In this document: one piece after another, positions 50,191 to 58,162 of the stretch
Layout: every line of letters starts with the position of its first letter
How positions within the stretch are numbered: the first letter of the stretch is position 1
Assembly (NCBI RefSeq): GCF_002929555.1
Contig: NZ_PJJP01000038.1
Span: 193,409-257,408, forward strand
Length of the DNA: 64,000 nt
Reading direction: 5' to 3'
From: Cryobacterium sp. N22
GTDB taxonomy: Bacteria > Actinomycetota > Actinomycetes > Actinomycetales > Microbacteriaceae
Position numbers and translations under genes: made by a program
The notes under the pieces: model-generated
Database searches by the model: none
Seen by the model: only the letters and a program-made list of their open reading frames with translations
What the model was told of the DNA's origin: nothing

Positions 50191-51394
50191 AGACCCAGAC
50201 GCCCTCGAGGAGGGTCGCGTGCACGTGCAGGCCGGCGTCGAGCAGCACCAGGTCGGCGCGGAGGCCCGGCCGGATGCGGCCCCGGTCAGTGAGGGCGAGC
50301 AGGTCGGCGGGGTTCTGGGTGCCGGCCCGGATCGCGAGCGGCAGCGGCACCCCGGCGGTGAGCACCGCGTAGCGCACCGCGTGGCTGATGGTAAGCACGC
50401 TGCCGGCGATGGTGCCGTCGACCAGCCGTGCCTCGCCGTTGACCACCCGTACGTCCAGGGCGCCCAGTTTGTAGTCGCCGTCCTCGGCGCCGGCCGCGGC
50501 CATCGCATCCGACACGAACACCGTGCGGGCCGGACTCTCGGTGATCAGGCGCAGGACGGCCGGATGCAGGTGCACCCCATCGGCGACCAGCTCGGCGAAC
50601 ACCGTCGGGTCCTCGAGCAGCGCGAGGGCGGCGCCCGGCTGGCGGTGGTGCAGCGGCCGCATGGCGTTGAAGACATGGGTGCCCGCGGTGGCCCCGGCCG
50701 CGATCGCGGCCTGCGTGAGGTCGTAGTCCGCGTCGGTGTGGCCGACGGCGGCCACGGCGCCGTGCTCCACGATGCGTGCCACGGCGGCCAACCCGCCCTC
50801 CAGCTCCGGGGCGATGGTGACCATGCGCACCGCGCCGCCGCCGGCTCCCATCAGCCGCTCGACGCTCGCCGGGTCGGGCAGCAGCAACAGGTGCTCGGCA
50901 TGCGCGCCCCGGTGCGCGGGGCTCAGCCACGGGCCCTCCAGGTGGATGCCGGCCAGCAGGCCGTCGTGCACCAGCTCGGCGAGCGCCCGCACCAGGCGCT
51001 CCATCTCGTCGATGGGCGAGGTCACCAGGCTGGCCATCAGGGTGGTGGTGCCGTGGTCGCGGTGGGTCTGGGTGATACGCCTGGCGACGGCGTGAGTGTC
51101 CGCATCGTTGAAGCTGACCCCACCGCCACCGTGGTTGTGGGCGTCGATGAAGCCCGGCGCGAGCACCCCGGCCGGCAGTGAGACATCCGCGGGCCGGGGT
51201 GGTTCGCCGGCTCCGCAGTCAACGATCAGGCCGCCGCGCACCTCGACCCAGCCGGGTGAGTACTCCCGGTCGGGCAGGATCACCGTGCCGGCGGCGAGAA
51301 GCAGCGGCGTCTCGGTGCCCGGTCCGGCATCGCCCGGCAGCGCGGGCGCGTGCCCGGGCTCTGCAGTGTCGGGTCGGGAAAAGGGCGGTGTCAT
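50174..51394 (-). CDS. nagA: N-acetylglucosamine-6-phosphate deacetylase
   Basis: A 406-residue amidohydrolase that removes acetate from GlcNAc-6-phosphate. Metal-binding residues are in GFIDAHNHGGGGVSF, LEGPWLSPAHRGAHA, VGHTDADYD, THVFNAMRPLHHRQPG and FVSDAMAAAG, all NagA landmarks. The final residues RTVS and the TAA stop are encoded by repeat copy E. It follows the PTS IIB and IIA genes on the same strand. Confidence 0.94.
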   Translation of the reverse strand: MTPPFSRPDTAEPGHAPALPGDAGPGTETPLLLAAGTVILPDREYSPGWVEVRGGLIVDCGAGEPPRPADVSLPAGVLAPGFIDAHNHGGGGVSFNDADTHAVARRITQTHRDHGTTTLMASLVTSPIDEMERLVRALAELVHDGLLAGIHLEGPWLSPAHRGAHAEHLLLLPDPASVERLMGAGGGAVRMVTIAPELEGGLAAVARIVEHGAVAAVGHTDADYDLTQAAIAAGATAGTHVFNAMRPLHHRQPGAALALLEDPTVFAELVADGVHLHPAVLRLITESPARTVFVSDAMAAAGAEDGDYKLGALDVRVVNGEARLVDGTIAGSVLTISHAVRYAVLTAGVPLPLAIRAGTQNPADLLALTDRGRIRPGLRADLVLLDAGLHVHATLLEGVWVSRTVS

Positions 51395-51432
51395 GACGGG
51401 GTCTCCAGGAATGTCGGTGGCGGGCTGCGGGG

Positions 51433-51906
51433 TCAGCCGCGGACGGTGAGGAAGGTGTCTCCGGCCGCGAGCTCCAGACCGGCGGCCACGGCGTCGGCCA
51501 GGGTGATGTTCTCCGCCTGGCGCTCCAGGATGATCACCGGCACGATCGGGTCGCGGCCGCTCGCGACGATGGCGGGAACGTCATAGCTGACGATCACGTC
51601 ACCGGCGGTGACGGTGTCGCCCTGCTGGGCGCGCAGGGTGAACCCCGCACCCTTCAGCTGCACGGTGTCGATACCGAGGTGCACGAGCACCCCGACACCC
51701 TCCGGCGCCACGATCACGTAGGCGTGCGGGAAAACCTTGAGCAGTTTGCCGCTGATCGGCGCGATCGCGTCGACGACCTCGCGAGGAGGGTCGATCGCCC
51801 CGCCGGGCCCGACGATCGCCTGGGCGAAGGTGGGGTCGGGTACCAGGCCGAGCTCGACGGCCCGGCCGGCAACGGGCGCGAGCACGGTCAGGGCGGCGTT
51901 GCTCAC
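51433..51906 (-). CDS. PTS sugar transporter subunit IIA (glucose/GlcNAc family)
   Basis: A 157-residue EIIA-Glc-type protein. The active-site histidine is in GVGVLVHLGIDTVQLKG, and APVAGRAVEL and DPTFAQAIVGPGGAI are family blocks. It receives phosphate from HPr and passes it to IIB. The GTG start overlaps the IIB stop by four bases (GTGA). Part of the GlcNAc uptake system. Confidence 0.9.
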   Translation of the reverse strand: MSNAALTVLAPVAGRAVELGLVPDPTFAQAIVGPGGAIDPPREVVDAIAPISGKLLKVFPHAYVIVAPEGVGVLVHLGIDTVQLKGAGFTLRAQQGDTVTAGDVIVSYDVPAIVASGRDPIVPVIILERQAENITLADAVAAGLELAAGDTFLTVRG

Positions 51907-52136
51907 CTGAGGTCCTCGATGTCGTCGGCGAGGTTCTCGGCTTCGGGGCCGACGATGACCTGCACGATGGTGCCGGACCTGAACACGCCGTGCGCGCCGG
52001 CGGCCTTGAGTGCGGGCTCGTCGACCAGCGTGGGGTCGGTCACTTCGGTGCGCAGCCGGGTGATGCACGCCTCGATGTCGACGACGTTATCGGCGCCGCC
52101 GAGGCCGGCCAGGATCTGCTCTGCCTTGCTACTCAT
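51903..52136 (-). CDS. PTS sugar transporter subunit IIB (glucose/GlcNAc family)
   Basis: A 77-residue stand-alone EIIB domain. The phosphorylated cysteine is in VVDIEACITRLRTEV; the C-terminal strand SGTIVQVIVGPEAENLA completes the fold. In many bacteria this domain is fused to IIC (NagE); here it is separate and divergently transcribed from IIC. First gene of the IIB-IIA-nagA operon. Confidence 0.9.
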   Translation of the reverse strand: MSSKAEQILAGLGGADNVVDIEACITRLRTEVTDPTLVDEPALKAAGAHGVFRSGTIVQVIVGPEAENLADDIEDLR

Positions 52137-52264
52137 TCGTTACTCCTCGGAAATGTTCACGGATCTGTGGGATGGATCGGTCGACAAGGAGGCTCTCATC
52201 TACGAGACGCCCATGCGGGCCGGCCCTTGACAAACCGACCGCCGCACCTCCATTATCGAGTAAT

Positions 52265-52286
52265 TGGACCGTACCAGTACGGACCA
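52265..52286. promoter_or_regulatory. GntR/DasR-type operator palindrome
   Basis: A near-palindrome of 22 bp: TGGACCGTACC followed by AGTACGGACCA. One half contains ACTGGT and the other TGGTCC on the reverse strand, similar to the DasR site ACTGGTCTAGACCAGT. It lies in the divergent gap between IIB-IIA-nagA and the GntR gene. A further half-site AGTGGTCT lies at 52296-52303. Confidence 0.55.
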
Positions 52287-52374
52287 CAAAGCGGAAGTGG
52301 TCTGGTTGGTTGTCAGCTGGATCACAGAAAGCCCGCTCCCCCGAATGCCAACACCCCGGAAAGGTGACGAAGTC

Positions 52375-53118
52375 GTGACACACCTCGACGGCCCGCTCCT
52401 CGCCAACGGCGCCGTGCCCAAGCACGTGCAGTTGCGGTCTATCCTGCTCGAACGAGTCGAGACCACCCTGGCACCGCATGCCGCGATCCCGCCCGAACGA
52501 AAGCTCATGACCAAGTACGGCGTGAGCCGGTCAACGGTGCGGGAGGCGATCCGCCAACTGGTCGACGAGGGTGTGCTGTACCGCATCCAGGGCAAGGGCA
52601 CCTTCGTCGCCGGCGAGCGCGTGCAGAGCGACCTGCACCTCGCCTCGTTCACCGAAGACATGCGCCGGCGCGGCCTCGTGCCCGCCACCGTCGTGATGAG
52701 CTCCAGGTTGATCGACGCACCCCTCGAGGTGCGGGCGGCGCTGGGACTGAAGGCCGGGGCGCAGGTGCAGCGGGTCGAGCGCCTGCGGCTCGCCGGCGGC
52801 ATCCCGATGGCCTTCGAACGCGGCTACTACCCTGCCGGCCTGCTGCCCGACCTCGGCGGCCAGGACCTCACCCGTTCGCTCTACGCCACCTTCGCCACCG
52901 AGTACGGCCTGCGCATCGATCACGCCGAACAGACCGCGTGGGCCGAGACCGCGAATGCCGAACTGGCCGAACCACTCGGCATCGACGTGGGCGTTCCCCT
53001 TCTCGTCTTCCTCCGCACCTCGTCGGCGGGGTCCACCCCCGTTGAACACGTCACCTCGTGGTACCGGGGCGACCGCTACCAGATCCACATGACCCTCGAC
53101 CTCAACCACGAACTGTAA
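52375..53118 (+). CDS. GntR family transcriptional regulator (DasR/NagR-like, UTRA domain)
   Basis: A 247-residue regulator. The N-terminal winged helix is IPPERKLMTKYGVSRSTVREAIRQLVDEG in adjacent helices, with RIQGKGTFVA as the wing. The C-terminal UTRA effector domain covers about residues 90-245. DasR/NagR homologues respond to glucosamine- or GlcNAc-6-phosphate. The context (between nagA and nagB genes) supports that role. GTG 52375 was chosen over an in-frame ATG at 52345 because GGAAAGG precedes it. Confidence 0.88.
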   Translation: MTHLDGPLLANGAVPKHVQLRSILLERVETTLAPHAAIPPERKLMTKYGVSRSTVREAIRQLVDEGVLYRIQGKGTFVAGERVQSDLHLASFTEDMRRRGLVPATVVMSSRLIDAPLEVRAALGLKAGAQVQRVERLRLAGGIPMAFERGYYPAGLLPDLGGQDLTRSLYATFATEYGLRIDHAEQTAWAETANAELAEPLGIDVGVPLLVFLRTSSAGSTPVEHVTSWYRGDRYQIHMTLDLNHEL

Positions 53119-53253
53119 GTCAGCCTGCCGCGCCCCACCCGGGTGGCCTGCCGAGCTCATCGGCAGCGCCAGCATGCCGTCCCGCAGCCTCTGGCCGCAC
53201 ATCGTTCACCCGTCCACAAGACACACCCACGAGCACCAACACAGGAGGAATCC

Positions 53254-54495
53254 ATGTCCAGCACCACCGTAGATGCCGGAACGGGACGAAAAATCCCGGG
53301 CCTCGCCCAACTCCAGCGCATCGGCCGCAGCCTCATGCTGCCGATCGCCGCCCTGCCCGCCGCCGGCCTGTTACTGCGCCTGGGTCAACCCGACCTGCTG
53401 GGCGCCATCCCGGGCTTCGAGACCGGGGCGGCCGTGATCGCCGCTGCCGGCGGCGCGCTGTTCGACAACCTCCCCCTGCTCTTCGCGGTGGGCGTGGCGA
53501 TCGGCTTCGCCAAGAAGGCGGATGGCTCGACCGCCCTGGCCGCAGTGGTGGGTTACCTCGTCTTCAGCAACGTCGGCAAGGCGATGTCTCCGCTCGTGAT
53601 GGGCCTGCCCGAAAAGGGCGCCGACCAGGTTCTGGTGAACTACAACGTGCTTGCCGGCGTGCTCATGGGCGTCGTCTCCGCCGTCCTGTGGCAGAAGTAC
53701 CACCGCATCAAACTGCCCAGCTATCTGGCCTTCTTCGGCGGACGCCGGTTCGTGCCGATCGTCACCGCCATTGCGGCACTGGTGCTCGGTGTTCTGCTCA
53801 GCTTCCTCTACCCGGCGTTCAGCAGCGGCCTCACCTCGTTCGGTGCGTTCGTCAGCTCCAACGACATCTGGGGCGGGTTCCTCTACGGCACCGCGAACCG
53901 CCTGCTCATCCCCGTCGGCCTGCACCACATCCTCAACTCGATGATGTGGTTCGTGATCGGCGACTACAACGGCGCCACCGGCGACCTGCACCGCTTCTTC
54001 GCCGGCGACCCCACCGCGGGTTCGTTCATGACCGGGTTCTTCCCCATCATGATGTTCGCCCTCCCTGCCGGCGCCCTGGCCATCTGGCACGAAGCCAAGA
54101 AGTCGCAGAAGAAGATCGTCGGTGGCATCATGCTCACCGGCGCCCTCACGGCGATGCTCACCGGCGTCACCGAGCCGCTGGAATTCTCGTTCATGTTCGT
54201 CGCCTTCCCGCTCTACGTCATCCATGCTGTGCTCACCGGCACCTCGCACGCCCTGGTGAACTTCCTGGAGATCCGGGACGGCTTCAGCTTCAGCGCCGGC
54301 GCCTTCGACTACATCCTCAACTTCGGCCTCGCCGAGAAGCCGTTGCTGCTCATCCCCATCGGGCTGGCCTACGCGGCGCTGTACTACTTCCTGTTCCGGT
54401 TCGTCATCCGCCGCTGGAACCTGAAGACACCGGGCCGCGGCGACGACATCGTGGAGGAGGGCGCCCCCGACTCCACCTCGAAGGCCGCGGTCTAG
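53254..54495 (+). CDS. nagE: PTS N-acetylglucosamine transporter subunit IIC
   Basis: A 413-residue membrane permease of the glucose/GlcNAc PTS superfamily, with about ten spans. Key blocks are LMLPIAALPAAGLLLRLG, a GLHHILNSMMW transport motif and GVTEPLEFSFMFVAFPLYV carrying the substrate Glu. It takes up GlcNAc while IIB/IIA phosphorylate it. AGGAGG precedes the ATG. Followed by a hairpin and then nagB. Confidence 0.92.
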   Translation: MSSTTVDAGTGRKIPGLAQLQRIGRSLMLPIAALPAAGLLLRLGQPDLLGAIPGFETGAAVIAAAGGALFDNLPLLFAVGVAIGFAKKADGSTALAAVVGYLVFSNVGKAMSPLVMGLPEKGADQVLVNYNVLAGVLMGVVSAVLWQKYHRIKLPSYLAFFGGRRFVPIVTAIAALVLGVLLSFLYPAFSSGLTSFGAFVSSNDIWGGFLYGTANRLLIPVGLHHILNSMMWFVIGDYNGATGDLHRFFAGDPTAGSFMTGFFPIMMFALPAGALAIWHEAKKSQKKIVGGIMLTGALTAMLTGVTEPLEFSFMFVAFPLYVIHAVLTGTSHALVNFLEIRDGFSFSAGAFDYILNFGLAEKPLLLIPIGLAYAALYYFLFRFVIRRWNLKTPGRGDDIVEEGAPDSTSKAAV

Positions 54496-54498
54496 CCT

Positions 54499-54541
54499 GA
54501 CCGGCCGGTGTCGCGAGCCTCGCTCGCGGCACCGGTCGGCA
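54499..54541 (+). terminator. Intercistronic hairpin between nagE and nagB
   Basis: GACCGGCCGGTGTCGCGAGC pairs with GCTCGCGGCACCGGTCGGC around CTC (17 of 20 paired). No T-run follows. It may protect or attenuate the nagE mRNA rather than end it, since nagB follows on the same strand. Confidence 0.65.
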
Positions 54542-54591
54542 CCATCGTTTCTCGCACCATCCTCTCTTCTCAATCGCACCTGGAGCACCCC

Positions 54592-55377
54592 TTGGCTGAA
54601 GTAGTCGTCCTCGAATCCGAGACCAACGCCGGCATCATCGCCGCCGCATCGATCAGAGCACTGATCAGCCAGAAACCGGATGCCGTCCTCGGCCTCGCCA
54701 CCGGTTCCACACCGATGTCGCTGTACAGCGCCCTCGCCGAGTCGCTGCGGAGCGACCCGCTGGACGTCAGCCGGGTGCGCGGTTTCGCGCTCGACGAATA
54801 CGTGGGCCTGCCCAGCGGACACCCGGAGAGCTATCGGGCCGTTATCACCCGCGACGCGGTGCTGCCCCTGGGCCTCACCCCCGACAACATCCGGGTGCCG
54901 AACGGCGACCTGGCCACCCTCGAGTCCGCGGGCAGCGAGTACGAGGCCGCCATCCGCGCCGCCGGCGGCGTCGACGTGCAGATCCTCGGCATCGGCCGCA
55001 CCGGCCACGTCGGCTTCAACGAGCCCGGCTCCTCGTTCGCCTCGCTGACCAGGGTCAAGACCCTCACCGAGAAGACCCGGATCGACAACGCCAGGTTCTT
55101 CAGCTCCCCCGACGACGTTCCCGTGCACTGCATCACCCAGGGCCTGGGCACCATCCGCCGGGCACGGCACCTGATCCTGCTGGCCTTCGGCGAGGAGAAG
55201 GCCGAGGCCATCGCCGCGGCGGTGGAGGGTCCGGTCACCTCCAGCAGCCCGGGCTCCGTCATCCAGCTGCACCCGCACGTGACCGTGCTCGTCGACGAGG
55301 CCGCGGCCTCGCGCCTGGCCAACCTCGACTACTACCGGTACACCTACGCGAACAAGCCTGCCTGGCAGGTCATCTAA
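54592..55377 (+). CDS. nagB: Glucosamine-6-phosphate deaminase
   Basis: A 261-residue enzyme converting GlcN-6-phosphate to fructose-6-phosphate and ammonia. GLATGSTPMSLYSAL binds phosphate, RGFALDEYVGL holds the catalytic Asp, and GIGRTGHVGFNEPGSSF holds the catalytic His/Glu. The TTG start has TGGAG seven bases upstream and gives the family-normal length; the earlier in-frame region is the hairpin spacer. Its stop codon overlaps the stop of the convergent LysE gene. Confidence 0.93.
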   Translation: MAEVVVLESETNAGIIAAASIRALISQKPDAVLGLATGSTPMSLYSALAESLRSDPLDVSRVRGFALDEYVGLPSGHPESYRAVITRDAVLPLGLTPDNIRVPNGDLATLESAGSEYEAAIRAAGGVDVQILGIGRTGHVGFNEPGSSFASLTRVKTLTEKTRIDNARFFSSPDDVPVHCITQGLGTIRRARHLILLAFGEEKAEAIAAAVEGPVTSSSPGSVIQLHPHVTVLVDEAAASRLANLDYYRYTYANKPAWQVI

Positions 55378-56015
55378 CCGGCCACCAGACCCCGCAGCGC
55401 CACGACGACGGCGGCCGCACCGAGCAGCATCACCAGGCCGTACCCGCAGGTACTGAGCACGGCCTGGCCGCGCACGCCGATCCGGCCGCCGGCGAAGGCC
55501 CCCACCGTAACCAGAACCAGTTGCCAGGCCAGGGAGGCCACCAGGGCGCCGGCCACGAACACGGCCGGCGCCCGGTCCAGGCCGAGGGACGGCGGCAACG
55601 CCGCCGTGAGTGCACCGAAGTAGAGCAGTGTCGCCGGGTTGATCGCGGTGAGCCCGGCGAACATCGCAAAGACCCGGCCCGGCGACGGCGGTCGCGGCCT
55701 GTCGCGCGGCACCGCCGCCGCGGGCCGGCGGCGCAGCCCAAGACCGCCCAGCAGCAGCAGGATCAGCCCGGCGCCCACGGCCGGTGCCGCTCCCCACGAG
55801 GCGAGAACCGGGGCGGCGGCCGCACCGATCGCCAGCGCTGCCACGCAGTAGAGTCCGTCCACCAGGGCCACCGCCAGCGCGGCCACGGCCCCGACGCCGA
55901 AGCCGCCCGTCAGAGCCTCCCGCATCAGGAGCACGCCGATGGCGCCAAGCGGCACCGCCACGCCCCACCCGGCCAGCAGCCCGCCGACGAGCAGTGGCCC
56001 CAGCTCGATCTCCAT
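55374..56015 (-). CDS. LysE family amino-acid exporter
   Basis: A 213-residue membrane protein with about six spans. The N-terminal LLAGWGVAVPLGAIGVLLMREAL and the central AMFAGLTAINPATLLYFGAL (with conserved Asn-Pro) are LysE/ArgO landmarks. It exports amino acids or related metabolites. Divergent from an AsnC/Lrp-type regulator, the usual arrangement for control by intracellular amino acid level. ATG 56015 was chosen; the frame extends further but has no matching family sequence. Confidence 0.87.
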   Translation of the reverse strand: MEIELGPLLVGGLLAGWGVAVPLGAIGVLLMREALTGGFGVGAVAALAVALVDGLYCVAALAIGAAAAPVLASWGAAPAVGAGLILLLLGGLGLRRRPAAAVPRDRPRPPSPGRVFAMFAGLTAINPATLLYFGALTAALPPSLGLDRAPAVFVAGALVASLAWQLVLVTVGAFAGGRIGVRGQAVLSTCGYGLVMLLGAAAVVVALRGLVAG

Positions 56016-56072
56016 GCCCACGATCCTGCCCTGGCCGGCGACCCGGCCCCTAGATTTTCGCAGCGGCACGGC

Positions 56073-56078
56073 TACAAT
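56073..56078 (+). promoter_or_regulatory. -10 hexamer of a leaderless promoter (AsnC gene)
   Basis: TACAAT ends exactly six bases before the ATG at 56085, with no ribosome site between. Confidence 0.6.
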
Positions 56079-56084
56079 CGCGGC

Positions 56085-56525
56085 ATGGACGATCTCGACG
56101 GCGAAATCATCGGCATTCTGCGCACCGATGGGCGCATTTCCTTCAGTGCTCTCGGGGCCGCGGTGGGTCTGAGCACGAACGCGGCTGCCGCCAGGGTGCG
56201 GAAGCTCGAAGCAACCGGGGTCATCGTGGGATATCGGGCCGTGCTGGCCGATGACGCCCCGTTGGGCCCACTCGGGCTGGAGGCTTTCATCGACGTTCGG
56301 CTCCGCGCCGACACGGACTCCGACTCCTTCCTCCGCGCCGCGCTGGCCGAGCCCGAGGTGCGCGACGCCGCGCATGTGACAGGTCCGTACGACTACCTGC
56401 TGCACGTCTGGGTCAACGACACCACGCACCTGAACGAGTTGCTGCACCGCCTGAAGAAGCAGGCCGGGGCCGGCCAGACCCAAACCCGGCTCGCCCTGCG
56501 CCCACCCGCCACCGCCAGAGAGTGA
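56085..56525 (+). CDS. Lrp/AsnC family transcriptional regulator
   Basis: A 146-residue regulator. The N-terminal HTH reads LDGEIIGILRTDGRISFSAL and GLSTNAAAARVRKLEATGVI; the C-terminal RAM ligand domain shows EVRDAAHVTGPYDYLLHVWV. Probably senses an amino acid and controls the divergent LysE exporter and possibly azlCD, which follows 35 bp downstream. Predicted to be leaderless. Confidence 0.92.
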   Translation: MDDLDGEIIGILRTDGRISFSALGAAVGLSTNAAAARVRKLEATGVIVGYRAVLADDAPLGPLGLEAFIDVRLRADTDSDSFLRAALAEPEVRDAAHVTGPYDYLLHVWVNDTTHLNELLHRLKKQAGAGQTQTRLALRPPATARE

Positions 56526-56548
56526 TCCGCGCCAGGCGCCGCTTCGGC

Positions 56549-56554
56549 TAAAAT
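56549..56554 (+). promoter_or_regulatory. -10 hexamer of a leaderless promoter (azlC)
   Basis: TAAAAT ends exactly six bases before the GTG at 56561, giving azlCD its own promoter separate from the AsnC gene. Confidence 0.55.
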
Positions 56555-56560
56555 CGCCCG

Positions 56561-57310
56561 GTGACCACGTCTTTGCGCCAGTCCCCCGGAGCCCGGGTCG
56601 GCCTGTCCATCGCCGTGGCCACCGGCCTGTACGGCGTCTCGTTCGGCGCGCTGTCCGTCGCGTCCGGGTTGACCGTGTGGCAGACCCAGGCGCTGAGCCT
56701 GCTGTTGTTCTCCGGCGGCTCACAGTTCGCGTTCATCGGGGTCATCGCCGGTGGCGGCACGCCGGTGGCCGCCGCGAGCGCGGCGGCGCTGCTGGGCATC
56801 CGCAACGCCGTGTACGGGATGCAGATCAACGTTCTGCTGCACCCGCGCGGATGGCGGCGCCTCGCGGCCGCCCAGGTGACCATCGACGAGTCGCTGGCCA
56901 CGAGCACCGGTCAGACCGACCCTCTCGAGCAGAGGCGCGGTTTCTGGGTGGCCGGGATCGGCATCTTCGTGCTGTGGAACGTGTTCACCCTGGTCGGGTC
57001 CCTGGCTGGTGACGCGCTGGGCGACCCCAAGCGGTGGGGCCTGGACGGCGCCGCCGTCGCCGCGTTCCTGGCGCTGCTCTGGCCGCGGCTGCGGTCCAGG
57101 GACGCCGGCGCGATCGCGGCGGCCTGCGCGCTCGCCACCATCCTCGCCGTGCCGTTCGTGCCGCCGGGCGTGCCGATTCTGGTGGCGGCGGTCGTCGCCG
57201 CCGCGGTCGGCTGGTTCGGGTACCGGGCCGGACCCGACGGTGAAGGCCTGGAGCCCGACATCGACCCCTATCCCGACACCGTGCAGACCGACCGGACGGA
57301 CCCCTCGTGA
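56561..57310 (+). CDS. azlC: AzlC family branched-chain amino acid exporter, large subunit
   Basis: A 249-residue membrane protein with about six spans. The block LLLFSGGSQFAFIGVIAGGG followed by LLGIRNAVYGMQI is the AzlC signature. With AzlD it exports branched-chain amino acids or their analogues (BrnFE type in Corynebacterium). The acidic C-terminus (GEGLEPDIDPYPD) is cytoplasmic. GTG start, four-base overlap with azlD. Confidence 0.92.
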   Translation: MTTSLRQSPGARVGLSIAVATGLYGVSFGALSVASGLTVWQTQALSLLLFSGGSQFAFIGVIAGGGTPVAAASAAALLGIRNAVYGMQINVLLHPRGWRRLAAAQVTIDESLATSTGQTDPLEQRRGFWVAGIGIFVLWNVFTLVGSLAGDALGDPKRWGLDGAAVAAFLALLWPRLRSRDAGAIAAACALATILAVPFVPPGVPILVAAVVAAAVGWFGYRAGPDGEGLEPDIDPYPDTVQTDRTDPS

Positions 57311-57618
57311 CCCTGTGGTTCTGGATCGTCGTCGCCTGCGTCGTGGGCTTTCTCACCAAGCTTCTCGGCTACCTCGTGCCCAAGAAGTGGCTGGCGAATC
57401 CGCGGGTGGCCCGGGTCGCCGGCACCCTCACCATCGGCCTGCTGGCCTCCCTCACCGTGGCCAACACGGTAGCGACTGGGCAGCTGCTGGTGCTCGACGC
57501 CAGGCTGGGGGCGCTGGTGGCCGCCGCCGTGGCCCTCTGGCTGAAGGCGCCCTTCCTGGTCGTGGTGATCGTGGGAGCGGCCGCGGCGGCCGGGCTCCGG
57601 CTGCTCGGACTCCCGTAG
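57307..57618 (+). CDS. azlD: AzlD family branched-chain amino acid exporter, small subunit
   Basis: A 103-residue protein with three to four spans (IVVACVVGFLTKLLGYLVP, TIGLLASLTVANTVATG, VVIVGAAAAAGLRLLGL). It is the obligatory partner of AzlC. The GTG start overlaps the azlC stop (GTGA). Confidence 0.9.
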   Translation: MTLWFWIVVACVVGFLTKLLGYLVPKKWLANPRVARVAGTLTIGLLASLTVANTVATGQLLVLDARLGALVAAAVALWLKAPFLVVVIVGAAAAAGLRLLGLP

Positions 57619-57621
57619 CGA

Positions 57622-57643
57622 CGGGCGGGACCGGTCCTGCCCG
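57622..57643. terminator. Palindrome after azlCD
   Basis: A 22-bp near-perfect palindrome: CGGGCGGGACC then GGTCCTGCCCG. It has no T-run, and is followed five bases later by a possible -10 TAGTGT (57649-57654) for the next transcript. Confidence 0.5.
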
Positions 57644-57856
57644 TGTGGTAGTGTAGGAAGTTGCGCGTCGATCTTTACCACGATCCGACCACTCCGCTGC
57701 CCCAATCCATGGCCGGAGTCACGCACCGCTCGAACGGGTCAACACCCGCTCGGACGCACTCGACCGGGACTTACGGTCGATCACCCACGCTGTTCGAATT
57801 CCGGCGCACGCAATGTTGCGCGCCGCCTTCACACGTCATAACGAAAAGTACGATTC

Positions 57857-58066
57857 ATGTTTACTGCCACCCATACCCTCGACCACGCCACGGAAGCCAT
57901 CGACACCCTGTCACCCGAGCACCGCCAGGCCATTCACCTCGCCTATTACTCGGGCTTCAGCAACAACCAGGTCGCCGATCTGCTCGGCGTGAGCGTCGAC
58001 GTCGCCGATTCTCGCCTGAGCGAGGGACTCACGCACCTGCGTTCGGCGCTGCGCGTCGCCGCCTGA
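57857..58066 (+). CDS. Small sigma-70 region 4-like helix-turn-helix protein
   Basis: A 69-residue protein that is almost entirely a sigma region 4 fold: IDTLSPEHRQAIHLAYYSG, then NNQVADLLGVSVDVADSRLS and GLTHLRSAL. No region 2 is encoded upstream, so it is a stand-alone -35-binding-type HTH, either a small regulator or a remnant of an ECF sigma factor. The 240 bp before it contain no supported gene and may be a long 5' untranslated region. A perfect terminator follows. Confidence 0.75.
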   Translation: MFTATHTLDHATEAIDTLSPEHRQAIHLAYYSGFSNNQVADLLGVSVDVADSRLSEGLTHLRSALRVAA

Positions 58067-58080
58067 CCCGATACCCCTAA

Positions 58081-58122
58081 AACGAAGCCGCCGACGCCCC
58101 GTGGGGCGTCGGCGGCTTCGTT
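58081..58122. terminator. Bidirectional intrinsic terminator
   Basis: A perfect 20-bp stem, AACGAAGCCGCCGACGCCCC with its complement, and a GT loop. TTTAT follows on the plus strand and A/T-rich sequence (TTTTAGGG on the complementary strand) on the other side. It ends both the sigma-like gene and the convergent kinase-mutarotase gene. Confidence 0.93.
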
Positions 58123-58162
58123 TATCGGCCGGGCAACCGCTCGCCGCATACGAGCCGAGCTG

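Noticed and set aside
53371-55968. An 865-codon open frame on the minus strand across nagE and nagB
   Set aside because: Antisense to clear PTS and deaminase genes; repetitive Glu/Gly/Asp-rich product.
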